DNA of 64,000 nucleotides from Saccharomycopsis fibuligera x Saccharomycopsis cf. fibuligera (Eukaryota > Ascomycota > Saccharomycetes > Ascoideales > Saccharomycopsidaceae), in the NCBI GenBank assembly GCA_001936135.1, contig CP012820.1:496001-560000 (forward strand). The letters are read 5' to 3'. Shown in pieces: positions 11,688 to 22,200 of this stretch. The notes below the pieces were generated by a model. The model made no database searches and had not been told where the DNA came from. It saw only the letters and a list, made by a program, of their open reading frames with translations. How positions within the stretch are numbered: position 1 is the first letter of the stretch; the number at the start of each line of letters is the position of its first letter. Both the position numbers and the translations under genes were made by a program.

Positions 11688-12946
11688 TGGATAATTAGAA
11701 TATGATGCTGCTAATGGATGGCTGGAAGGAAGTAAAAAAATAGATTTATTGTAAAATAAATTAGTGACAAAGTTTAATGATCCAATATCTTGTATCAGTT
11801 TGAACGGCTAAGTGGCTCGAGAAAAGCCGATGAGTATTGTTTTCTCTCTAGCGATGCGATACTTTAATAGAATATCACTGTCGCTGAAGTTTAGCAGGAC
11901 TTCAAAAGTAAAAAGAGATCAACTGTTGTCGTTTTTGAACTTTAAATCAAAATTGCCTTATTTGAAAATTTTGAGTAGATATTATTAAGCGGATTTAGAA
12001 GTCAATAAAAAGACCGGTGTTCTGACATTCGAGACCTTATGATTTTGCCTCGCTACTTTTTTTTTATCTGGTCTGCGGACGGAAAAAGAAAAATTTTCCC
12101 GCACGCATGTCTGCAAATATTGACAGCCATCGCTGCTGTAACCTTTAACGATCAAGACATATGAATGATTTTAGCACAATGCACTGAATAGAATGTATTA
12201 ATCGTTCAAAACATGGAACCTGAAACTTGTGAAAATATTGTAATGAGGATAACTGTGGAGTAGCAATTTCTTAGCTTCAATAAAAATTAAAAGAAGGTAT
12301 CAATTTTCTACCTCAAATGCCAAAGATGCTTTAATAAATAACAGAAGAAACCATCTTCATTAAACAAGAGGAAGTGATACAAAAAGAAAACGCAATAAAG
12401 CTATAAAAAGTTAACATAAAATCATTGGAACCTAAACAAAGTAACTTTCACCCAGCATACCCTTCAAATCTTCTAATTGTTCATCACTGAAAACTAAGCT
12501 AATGAATTCTTTTTTTTTTTTTTTTTTTTTTTTTTTCACGCACAAGATCGATTCATTAACTATATAAATTGACGAACATTGAGTTCTAGACCAACAAACC
12601 TGGATGAGACATTCTAACTTGTGGTACAAAATAATTCCTTGGGCATGATACTATGAAACAGGATTAGCGTATTTAGGACTATTAATCGTAAATTTCCAAT
12701 ATGTTTTGCTTTCAGTCTGATTAGTATTTATACATGGTCCAATCCAATATTTTTATATATTTATTATTAGTTAGTTATGTTTGAAATACAAGGCTTTTAC
12801 ATCCAAAATATGAACCCTCAAATGTCAGTATTCCGAAATGAATGATAGAAATGATAGAAATGATCGAAAATCGATTAACTATTATCTTGCGAAATAAAAT
12901 GTGCTTGGTAAGAATAAATTAACTCATAAACGGCGCCTTACAACTT
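11688..12946. other. Intergenic region with a T27 tract
   Basis: Holds the promoter of the LEU3-type gene (reading left) and the upstream flank of the tRNA gene. A run of 27 T lies at 12510-12536. Short protein-like frames on the minus strand around 12430-12690 either lack an ATG or are cut by stops, so no gene is called. Confidence 0.55.
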
Positions 12947-13019
12947 GGGCATGTGGCGTAGTTGGTAGCGCGCTCCCTTAGCATGGGAGAGGTCTTGGGT
13001 TCGATTCCCAACTTGTCCA
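12947..13019 (+). tRNA. tRNA-Ala (anticodon AGC)
   Basis: This 73-nt cloverleaf has D-arm GTGGCGTAGTTGGTAGCGC, anticodon stem CTCCC/GGGAG with loop TTAGCAT, and T-arm loop GTTCGATTC. The anticodon AGC is at 12980-12982. The acceptor stem carries the G3:U70 wobble that identifies alanine tRNA. One acceptor pair is T6/T67, a mismatch. There is no intron. A T6 run from 13020 is the Pol III terminator. The sequence closely resembles yeast tRNA-Ala(AGC). Confidence 0.97.
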
Positions 13020-13025
13020 TTTTTT
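13020..13025 (+). terminator. Pol III terminator of tRNA-Ala
   Basis: Six T residues directly follow the discriminator base of the tRNA gene, the usual RNA polymerase III stop signal. Confidence 0.85.
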
Positions 13026-13362
13026 CACTTTACAAAGAATCTGTCTTTTTCACCACTTTACATCAGACACAGCTTAAGAGCATAATCCAATATGTTTTAC
13101 TGTACGGGAATCGTTTTTTAACATAGACTATGTCCCCATTTGGCAAATATGCGGCGAAGAAGAAAAATCCAACTATTATTACATATTAAAATTGAAAGTT
13201 TTAAAAAAAACCGAAAATACAAATGAAGCAGCAATTAATTAAGAGGGTAAAAACGTAAATTATTTAAAAGTCAGAAATTGATGAGAAAAAAATAAGCTGA
13301 TTCAAAAAGCAAATGCCGAGACAAAAAGCAAGAAAAAAAATAGGAAGCGAAAAAGCAAACAT

Positions 13363-15129
13363 TTAGCACCAAAGTCTATAAACCCTATACCACCATGGCC
13401 TACTCTTCAACTTCGTCTTCTCTTCAGCCAAATTCTGTTTCAACAAATCGACATCCTCATATCTTTTTCCAGTATCCAAATCAATATCCTTTAACTTGAT
13501 ATACAAGCTACTCCACGTTCTACCAGTACCAATACGATACCCAGCCCATACTACGAGCATTAACGGGATACTTAAACAATACTGGAAAAATGCTTTAGCA
13601 CTAGGCTTACTACCTAATGGAAAAATTGAAATGTAAATTTCACCAACAATCAATAATACCGTTAAGATGCAGCCGGCCACTGAGCCCCAAATTCCCAACT
13701 GTGCCTTGAACCCCAATTCTTCAACACTACGGCCCTGCGCTCTCAAGGCTAACCGGAACCGCACATGAGAAAAACAAATACTTGACCAAGTGAAGAATGA
13801 ACTAATAGAACAAAGGGAAAAGAACCAATTAAAGACTTCACTCTCATTAGATGAACCAATCACAAAACATAAGAGTCCCACCACAAAAGAAATCAAGATT
13901 CCTACTAATGGTCTGCCTTCTTTGTCAATATATGCACAAATTTCAGGCAATTGGCCAGCAGCTCCAAGAGATTGGATGACTCTTGATGATGCGTAAACGC
14001 AAGAATTAGCAACAGATATCACTGCTACCAAGATAACAACATTCATGAAATTGGAAACTTGAGAACCAAATTTACTGCCGGTGTTACTTAAGGCAATGAC
14101 GAATGGTGAAGCTGTAATATCACTGTCATTGGATCCACCAAGAAGTCTTTCATCAGTATATGGAACAAGACAACCAATAACAACAATAGTGGTTATGTAA
14201 AAAAGTGCAATTCTCCAGAAAACTTGCTTAGTGGCTCTAGTGATTGCGGTTGGAGAGGTAGACTCGGCAGCCGTTAAAATAACAAGTTCAGTACCACCAA
14301 ACGAAAAAGCAGCAGAGATAAATGTATTACAGATTGATTTGAATACCGGCTTGGCAAAACTTCCTGGATTGTGCCAATATCGTGTACCAATGTAGCCATT
14401 GGTGTTACCGGGAGCACCACCGCAAATTATGACGATGCCGATGATGATAAATATGATGATAGCAATTACTTTTATTATAGATAATATGAATTCTGACTCC
14501 CCATAAGCACGAACTCCGAACAAGTTTAACAACACCACGAGCACATAGAAGATTGCTACCCAAGCAACAGGGTTAACGTCGCTCCAATAGCTAATTGTCA
14601 AAGCGCACCCAATAAGCTCCGAGGGAAATGAAATCAACCAAGCTAAAGCGTAATTGGAAGCCACCGTGAATCCAATTGCAGGATCCAAGAATCTCGAAAC
14701 ATGAGTAGCAAAAGAACCAGAAGTGGGATATGCTACTGATAATTCAGCAGCGGCATGAACCACACAAAAGATTGCAAATCCCACAAGACAAAACCCAACG
14801 AGTGCAGCCCCAGGTCCACTGCTAAGTGTATACCCTAGACCGATGAAAAGACCTGACCCCAATGTACCACCAATAGAGATCATTTGCAAATGACGTTGTT
14901 TGAGTCTTTGTTTGAGCGGCTGGTGAGCAAGAATATAGTTGCGGCGCTGATAATCATCTTTAAGAGATGCCAAGTACGCTTCGTCGTACTGTACCGGTTG
15001 ACGTTTAAAAGTGTTTGCAAAACGAGAAAACGTTGACTGACTGTTGACGTTGTCGTTTTTACCACTGGTGACTGGAGCAGAGGCCTCAAAGCTTGTCTGC
15101 TGGACCATCTGGTCCTTACTGTCGGACAT
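13363..15129 (-). CDS. Amino acid permease (AAT/YAT family, GAP-like)
   Basis: This 588-residue plasma-membrane permease is of the yeast amino acid transporter family (amino acid/proton symport). The hydrophilic N-terminus (about residues 1-80) ends in LKQRHLQMISIGGTLGSG, the hallmark entry into helix 1, with the substrate-binding GSG of the unwound helix. About twelve hydrophobic segments follow, including SFGGTELVILTAAE in helix 6. The C-terminus ends WWYRVYRLWC, a variant of the terminal FWC motif whose cysteine is palmitoylated in Gap1-type permeases. Lysines near the N-terminus (K6, K24, K42) could serve ubiquitin-driven endocytosis. Length fits Candida GAP paralogues. Substrate range cannot be told from sequence, so I give no paralogue name. 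The ATG at 15129 is the first in frame. Confidence 0.93.
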   Translation of the reverse strand: MSDSKDQMVQQTSFEASAPVTSGKNDNVNSQSTFSRFANTFKRQPVQYDEAYLASLKDDYQRRNYILAHQPLKQRLKQRHLQMISIGGTLGSGLFIGLGYTLSSGPGAALVGFCLVGFAIFCVVHAAAELSVAYPTSGSFATHVSRFLDPAIGFTVASNYALAWLISFPSELIGCALTISYWSDVNPVAWVAIFYVLVVLLNLFGVRAYGESEFILSIIKVIAIIIFIIIGIVIICGGAPGNTNGYIGTRYWHNPGSFAKPVFKSICNTFISAAFSFGGTELVILTAAESTSPTAITRATKQVFWRIALFYITTIVVIGCLVPYTDERLLGGSNDSDITASPFVIALSNTGSKFGSQVSNFMNVVILVAVISVANSCVYASSRVIQSLGAAGQLPEICAYIDKEGRPLVGILISFVVGLLCFVIGSSNESEVFNWFFSLCSISSFFTWSSICFSHVRFRLALRAQGRSVEELGFKAQLGIWGSVAGCILTVLLIVGEIYISIFPLGSKPSAKAFFQYCLSIPLMLVVWAGYRIGTGRTWSSLYIKLKDIDLDTGKRYEDVDLLKQNLAEEKTKLKSRPWWYRVYRLWC

Positions 15130-15661
15130 TTAGCTTTGTATATTGAAATATTATGGATAGATAGCGAAGAAAAACGGGTTCAAGCAGTGAGTCTTGGGAA
15201 ATTTATTTGTTCCTATTTTGAAAGTGCTGTCGAAGATCGGGTGCAACAGTACAAAAGACGAGAAGTAGAATATTAAATCAAACAGTTATGTCAAGTGGGA
15301 AGGGAGAGGATGTAGTGAATCCAACAACGGATTCCCTTCATGAAAGTTTATAAAATCTGTGAAGAAATGGTCCCTGAGAATGTTTTGTGTTCAAATATTA
15401 ATGCAAGGCAGATCTATTTTGACCAAGAAAAGTTGAGAAAACCAAATAAAACTTTGGGAAAGGGAGCGCCGCTCTAGCTGCATATTTCTGCGCATTAAGG
15501 TTGTATTATGCAGCCACTGTGGCGCCCACTTGGCGCCATAAATTTGTCTTGAATTACCTAATATTAACGCTTGAGGTATTGCAGGGGGACAGTTACAGTA
15601 ATTTGGAACTTATGAAGCAAAGACGGTGATGGTTTAATTACCTAATGGTTTATTGTTTCTG

Positions 15662-15699
<38 letters not shown>

Positions 15700-16458
15700 C
15701 TCTCTTTATGGATACATCTTGGGATTACTGAAAGTTCAGGTAAGATTTGTTTGTAAGACCATACTTTATTGCCTATGCTGGCCACAATAGCTGCCAAGCT
15801 CGCCTACCCCGGTATCAAAAGCGAAATCAACAGTGGTGCTGAAACTTGAAAACAATACACAGAATCACCAAATATAGCTACACTAAATTACGACTAGTGG
15901 CAAAATTGGCGATTCAAAAGTCCTGAAAATCACATAGCAAAGCAGTTCAAAAGCACCACAGATATTGTTAAGAGTTACTGAGCTATAGCCGAAATTTTTT
16001 CGTTAGTGACTGTAAATGTTAAATAAGCTTCAATATTGATATATCATAAATGGCTGCATACTTTTCAGTTTATTTGCTTGAGTTGCCTCGTTAGAATGAC
16101 TGGCCATTCGTACTACGAAAAATCTAAACCTTGAAAAACAGTTTTTGTCTACCTGTAAACCATAGTTAAAAGCAAAGTCGTAAGTAAATAAGTAGTTAAT
16201 AGATATAAGAATAAAAACAACCATCAATAAGCATACGCTAAATAGATATAATAACCTAGATAATCAAAAAAGTTTTTGAAGAATAAGAACAATAAAAAAG
16301 AAATAAGAAAAAAGGAAAACAGTACGTCAAACTAATAACAAAAGAAAAATATTTCAAACATCAATCAGAAAAACATCCGATAGTGGTAAACTCTAAACAA
16401 AATCTAAGGGCAGTAGCAATCTTAACAAGGTTTGCAAAGCTCAAATTTACAATAAGCC
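15130..16458. other. Intergenic region with a T37 tract
   Basis: Promoter of the amino acid permease and 3' flank of the aldehyde dehydrogenase gene. A run of 37 T at 15663-15699 lies about 530 bp upstream of the permease ATG. No gene is supported. Confidence 0.6.
15663..15699. repeat. Poly(dT) tract, 37 bp
   Basis: Uninterrupted 37-T run in the permease promoter. Long poly(dA:dT) tracts exclude nucleosomes in yeast promoters, so it may mark an open promoter. The exact length may suffer from sequencing error. Confidence 0.9.
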
Positions 16459-17958
16459 TCACTCCTTCTTCGATTCAATCTTGATTCTCACAGCTTTCAC
16501 TTGAGTATAGTTATCCAAAGCTTCTGCGCCCATCTCTTTACCGATCCCTGATTGGTTATAGCCGCCAAATGGCACCATTGAATGGAATGCGTTATAAGTG
16601 TTGACCCAGACAGTACCGGCCTTCAATCTATTGGAAACATCCACTGCCTTGTTAACGTCGGTGGTATGAAGTCCTGCTGCCAATCCATATTCTGAATTAT
16701 TGGCCATTTCAATAACTTCATCCACAGTCTTAAACTTGGTGACTGTGACAACTGGACCAAAAATTTCTTCTTTAACAATACGCATATCCTCTTCCACATC
16801 ACTGAAAATAGTTGGCTTGATGAAGTACCCCTTACCCTCAACTCGCTCACCACCAGTGATAAGTTTAGCACCCTCTTGCTGGCCTAACTTGACATAGTCC
16901 AAAATTTTGTCTACCTGCATTTGTGAAGTTTGGGCACCTTGGAAAACCTCTTCGTCGAATGGGTTGCCAACCTTTACCGCAAGTGCGTCTTTCTTGAAGG
17001 CTTCAAGCACTTTGTCGTAAATTCCCTCCTGCACATAAACACGAGATCCAGCACAACACACTTCGCCCGAATTGTAAAAAATACCAAAACTGATATTAGC
17101 TACCGCAGTGCTAACATCAGCGTCGTTAAATACAATATTCGGTGACTTTCCACCCAATTCCAAAGTGACTTTCTTCAAGTTACTTTCAGCGGCATTCTTC
17201 ATAATAACACGGCCAGTAGCGGTGGAACCGGTGAAAGCAATCTTTTTAATTTTTGGATGTAAAGTGATGGCAGAACCAGCAGTCGGGCCAAACCCAGAAA
17301 TCACATTCAATACGCCTTTTGGAAATCCTGCTTCTTGAGTAAGTTTGGCAATGTAAAGGGCACTCAATGGCGTGGTTTCAGCAGTTTTCAAGACCACAGT
17401 GTTACCAGTGGCCAAAGCAGGAGCAATCTTCCAAGCCATCATCAACGCTGGAAAGTTCCATGGGATGATTTGTCCGCACACTCCCAATGGTTCTCTGCGA
17501 GAATAAGTGAAGTGGGAGCTGCCAGTTTCAATGAGCCTGCCGAACACCTTATCGCACCAACCGGCGCTAGATCTGATATAATCCGCTACTAATTGGATGT
17601 CGCCGCGGGATAATTGGATAGCTTTGCCATTGTCCAAAGTTTCGATCGAAGCAATAAGCTCCTTGTTTTTTTCAATCAACTCTGCCAACTTGTACAAGTA
17701 CTTGCCTCTGACTGCAGGGTCCTCGGTGGCCCACGTAGTAGTATTGAAAGCAGTCTCAGCGGCGTCAACGGCAGCATCCACATCTTCAGCAAAACCTTCA
17801 TAAACTTCTGTGATAACTTCTTCAGTAGAAGGGTCAATCACAGGAAAAGTTTTGCCAGTCTTGGATTTGACAAACTCGCCATTGATGAAAAGGCCTGTTG
17901 GCTGCTCGTATTTTAAGCCGTTTGGGAGGGTGATGTTGACAGAGAGCGGGTGGGGCAT
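16459..17958 (-). CDS. Aldehyde dehydrogenase, cytosolic Ald6-like
   Basis: This 499-residue NAD(P)-dependent aldehyde dehydrogenase oxidises acetaldehyde and related aldehydes to acids. Cofactor and active-site features are in order: PWNFP at 166-170, K191 of VVLKTAE, the glycine-rich AFTGSTATG at 241-249, general base Glu267 in LELGG, and nucleophile Cys301 in [17 protein letters not shown] and [13 protein letters not shown] close the domain. The N-terminus ([19 protein letters not shown]) matches cytosolic yeast Ald6 and shows no mitochondrial presequence. The length equals Ald6 (500). The ATG at 17958 is the only sensible start. CUG-clade species have several ALD paralogues, so I leave the symbol empty. 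Confidence 0.95.
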   Translation of the reverse strand: MPHPLSVNITLPNGLKYEQPTGLFINGEFVKSKTGKTFPVIDPSTEEVITEVYEGFAEDVDAAVDAAETAFNTTTWATEDPAVRGKYLYKLAELIEKNKELIASIETLDNGKAIQLSRGDIQLVADYIRSSAGWCDKVFGRLIETGSSHFTYSRREPLGVCGQIIPWNFPALMMAWKIAPALATGNTVVLKTAETTPLSALYIAKLTQEAGFPKGVLNVISGFGPTAGSAITLHPKIKKIAFTGSTATGRVIMKNAAESNLKKVTLELGGKSPNIVFNDADVSTAVANISFGIFYNSGEVCCAGSRVYVQEGIYDKVLEAFKKDALAVKVGNPFDEEVFQGAQTSQMQVDKILDYVKLGQQEGAKLITGGERVEGKGYFIKPTIFSDVEEDMRIVKEEIFGPVVTVTKFKTVDEVIEMANNSEYGLAAGLHTTDVNKAVDVSNRLKAGTVWVNTYNAFHSMVPFGGYNQSGIGKEMGAEALDNYTQVKAVRIKIESKKE

Positions 17959-19232
17959 TATTGATCGATGGTTATTGGTAACTTGTCAAAGGGTTGGAAA
18001 AAAAATAAGGCCGAAGGATGAGTAAAATACGATGATGAAGAAACGAACAAGTAGACGGTATAATGGAGTAGCGCCAGTATGTAAAATGAATCAAGACGGC
18101 CCTTAGCGAGCATCGAAGAATACGAAGGGCAGATGGGCGGAATATATAGGACGGAGAGCTTACCCTGTGGGGAAACGGAGGGCGGAAGGCAATCATCGGT
18201 GGGGAAGCGAGGTGGGGCATCCGCAGACAGGAAAGGAGATTCCCCAACGGCTGAAAGCATCTCAACTTGCAAAGCAGCAGCTACAACAACAATAGTGACA
18301 AGACGCTGCAGTGCTAAAGAAGCAACGTTCCACTGCTCCAGAACTGAACCTAAAAGCCCCTCCGGCGACCAGCTGTTGTTGAGGGCTCAAATAAGGACGA
18401 TCTGTACTTGGTTGGAGTAATTCATGCTAACAATAATGCTCGATTCACCCGCTGCTGCAGTATAGCCTTTGTTGTCGTAATCACCACCATCGTCATTATC
18501 CGTACTTGTCTGTGAAGTTACTCCTCCCTCAAGTTCCTCTTTTCCAGTCGAGAATTGCCGGGGCGATGATTAACTTTGACTGCTCTTGAAGTGCCACCAA
18601 ACCGGTGTGCTTAACATTCCTGTTGGCCGTGGAAAGCGGTGTCCGCTCCGCTGGCTTCGTTGTTTTGACTCCACAACCCGTACCCCTTATGCTATAGCAT
18701 TATAGACTGTTGAAATTATTTTGCTATAGTCACTATGATCGTAATCATTCGAGCAAAAATCCCGGGGCGTTACGCTGTACTTTACAGCGATCAGTGCTAG
18801 CCGCGGTCTGTTCCCCCCAGACTCTGAGGTCACTCGCACAATAAAAAAGAAACGGCAGACAGCACGAGATTGAAGAAACAAATCTCAAACAGGACATATT
18901 CAGCGTTTCTGTAAATTGATAAACTTATATCAGCACCAGTACAAAAAACTGTTTTGTGGAGTAGTTCGCACCACACACGCGGGCCTTTGGCTCGAACCAG
19001 AGCACGTGACAAAGATGACACTTACATTACATAAGTATTAATCATCGCTCACAACCGGGATCCGGAAAACGCTACAGTGACTGCAATACAGAAACTGATA
19101 GTGGAGCGATAGAAGTTAATCGCCAGACTGTTCCAGCGGCTCATCAGCTATGGTACTGTTGCACCACCGACAATAGTTACCCACAATCGGTAGACCACTA
19201 GAGCCACGCTCCTCCAGCAATGCAATTATACT
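17959..19232. other. Divergent promoter region between ALD and VRL1-type genes
   Basis: Shared 1.27-kb upstream region of two divergently transcribed genes, more GC-rich than its surroundings. It contains several C-rich stress-element-like strings and a CACGTG at 19003-19008. The overlapping open frames on both strands have no protein-like composition. Confidence 0.6.
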
Positions 19233-19267
19233 ATGTCACCCTCCAGCAGCTCATCTTTGTCCAGTGA
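19220..19267 (+). promoter_or_regulatory. Overlapping upstream open reading frame of the VRL1-type gene
   Basis: An ATG at 19220, 13 nt before the main ATG and in another frame, opens a 15-codon frame that ends at a TGA (19265-19267) inside the main coding region. If the transcript starts upstream of 19220, this would divert ribosomes from the main start. The transcription start is not known. Confidence 0.45.
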
Positions 19268-22200
19268 GCCCTTCGCCAATGGCGCTCCAGTCACCAGCAG
19301 CTCATCTGCCAACAACGGTAACAGTAGTACCTCTAACATAACGACTAATTCTGCAAGCAGTCCTTTCCTCCAGTTCAAGCTCATCAACCCATTCTTGAAT
19401 GCTGTTTTCTCCACCAACGACCCGCTAAAGTCCGGGTTGAAGGACATTTATCTTTCGTTGCTCCAAGACCCATTTTCGTTTGCCTTTCTTGTCCCCAGTA
19501 CTCATATACTTCTTAACCACATCGATAGCGTTTCTGGCTTACCGTATCGCGACTTGTGTTTCAAGCAGGATTTTCTCAAAGATCACATCCTCGATCTACG
19601 ACACCACAACCACTACATCACCCGCAATGCCAACATTTCTGCTATTCTAAACACCAAAAAGCCCAAATCGTTCAAAACTGCCAGCAATAAAGAAGTTTTG
19701 CTTAAGCGCAACGAGATCATTCTAAGCAGTGGTGATGATCAGACTGATACGAGCAGGAACAATGGCACAGCAGACCGTTTACTACGAATTAAAGTCTCCC
19801 AAATTGAGCTTTTCATTAATTTTAATACTTTTTTCCCGAAAAATTCAGAATTTCTTTTGATACATATAGACCAGCCTCTCGTTGGCTTTACAGTGCCGGA
19901 AACTATATACCGGCATCTCAGTTCGTTGCTGTCTTCACCATCAGCAACACCAACTCATAGCAGGAATTCTTCCTATAGTAACGTAATTCTGAGTACTGCT
20001 AAAAACAGGTATAGCTCCAATATCTTCATTGAAAAAGATGCTCCCTCAAAAGCTTCTTTATCAAGCGCCGCTAGCGCCGCTAGTGCTCTTGAATTGGAGC
20101 AACCAAAAGTAACCTATACCCAGCTCATCGGCCGTTTTCCGTTGATCAAACAGCTAATCGGTGAAGATTTTCAACATTTGTTCAAAAACTTTGTTATTGA
20201 AAGTATAAATGACCCACGTGAAATTTTGATGGTTTACAAAGAAACCATAAACCAATCTGCATTAATTTTTAAGTCTCTTGATGAGCAAATAATTTCCGCA
20301 ATTATCGACTACGATCCCTCTATTGACCTCAACCGCTGTATCTATGATTATGTTGAGCTCAATTTGTTTGACAAAATATGGAACCAATTGAAGAAGGTGC
20401 ATAACAGGCGAAGGATAAATAGTGCTAATGATGATGAGCAATTGCTTACTAACGAAATATACCATCAACTTCAAGACCTTTCAATTACTCAAGTGGGCTT
20501 ATTTGACGACTCGCCAATTAATCCTGCCAAGGATCAGAGACAATTGATAACCCTTCTCGGTAAAATTACTGCTGCAGTAAAGATTTTTCGAAACTTGCCA
20601 CTTGCTAATAGCTATGCTGAAAAATCATATATTTTGCTTGAAACAATCAACGAACTAACCAAGCCTGTACCTCCCAACGACTATATCAACCAATATAGCA
20701 TCGATGTTAATGCTGACATGTTAGTAGCTCTTATGGTGCTTGTGGTAATACAATCCAATGTCGAAGATATTGAAGTGCACTTGGAATACATAAAAAATTT
20801 CTCTTACAAAAATGCGGAAATTGGCTTCATGGGCTACGCCATTTCGACTTTGGAAGCAGTGGTTTTCCACTTGCAAAACAAAGAAAATTTGGTACCGTTA
20901 ATTGAGTGCTCTGGTAAGAATGCAAAGCTATGGAATATAATCAGAGATAAAAACTTGGCGCAATTGAACAATTTCATCAGCGAGGAACTTGGCCTTCTCG
21001 CCGCCAGTGTTAAAGATAAAGCTCAGTTTTTGCCAATAGAAAACTGTTTTAAGGCTATAACCAACCAAGGCGAATCATGTCTTATGCTAGCCATTAAATA
21101 CGCAAATTACGAAGTCTTCAAGACTTTGATTGACCACGAACAAATATTCCCATTAGAGGATATCTTGTACGACTTTGACAATACAGGTACAACTCTCTTG
21201 CAATACGCAGTTATATTCGAAAAAAATTCTGTCGCTGATGAGCTTGTGCTGATTATTTCCTCATCGGCTTCCATAGCGGAACAAATAGAGTATTATAATT
21301 CAAAGGACACTCATCATGGCCGCAATGTGGGGCATTATTTGTTTCACTATGAACAGCTCTTGGACAAAATAGGTCTATTTATTAACTGGACAGACAAAGA
21401 TAACATTAATAATCATACTCCATTAATGTCAATATGTCGCAACTATGATATCAATAATTATGATACTTTGGTCAGTAAGGTTTTCAAAATTGTTGACCAA
21501 TGGTACAGGTTGCAACCGAATGGTAGAAAATTCAGCTACTTGGATCATATTGATAACAAAGGGAATACATTATTGCACATTTTGAAAAATAACTTACAGT
21601 TAGTGCTCGATAAGGACCTTGTAAATGTAAATGAATTCAACTATAAAAGTTACTCACCATTGGAGTTATACATCAAATACTATCGTATAGACAACATCAA
21701 AGCAATTCTTCAAGATCCAAGGCTTAACTTGCATAAAACTGATCCAAGAACGTTTTTGACTATCTTAGATTTTGTCAAAATGTCAAGCACTTCGAGCAGC
21801 AATTCCAAAAGTAACAACGGCTACACAGAAGTCAACGAGATTGAAAGATTAATTGATGGGTACTGCTTAAAAGAGTCTTTCCCGCTAGTGGATGGTAAAA
21901 AATTTGGAATCTTACGCGCAAAACTAGATAATAATCAATGGGGTTTCATTATCAAGGGTATGATTGTGAAAAAGCTTGAAAATGATCACAAGAAGCTAAA
22001 AATTCATCATTATGCAAACTACCATTCCTTGAGCGATTTTCGTGATTTAATTCGTCTTTTGCATATTGAATACCCCGTTAGTTCTTTGCCAATTGCTTAC
22101 TTGATGGAGTGTTTTACTAAGCTAAACTTGACGGAATTTGCGTTTTTTAATTTCAACAAGCTCAAGATCAATGAGCTTGTGTTCAAACTTAACATATTCT

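Noticed and set aside
12432-12690. Short protein-like frames upstream of the tRNA-Ala
   Set aside because: One contains the poly(dT) tract read as polylysine and starts with TTG. Another ends in NYFVPQVRMSHPGLLV but has no start or splice signals that I could join.
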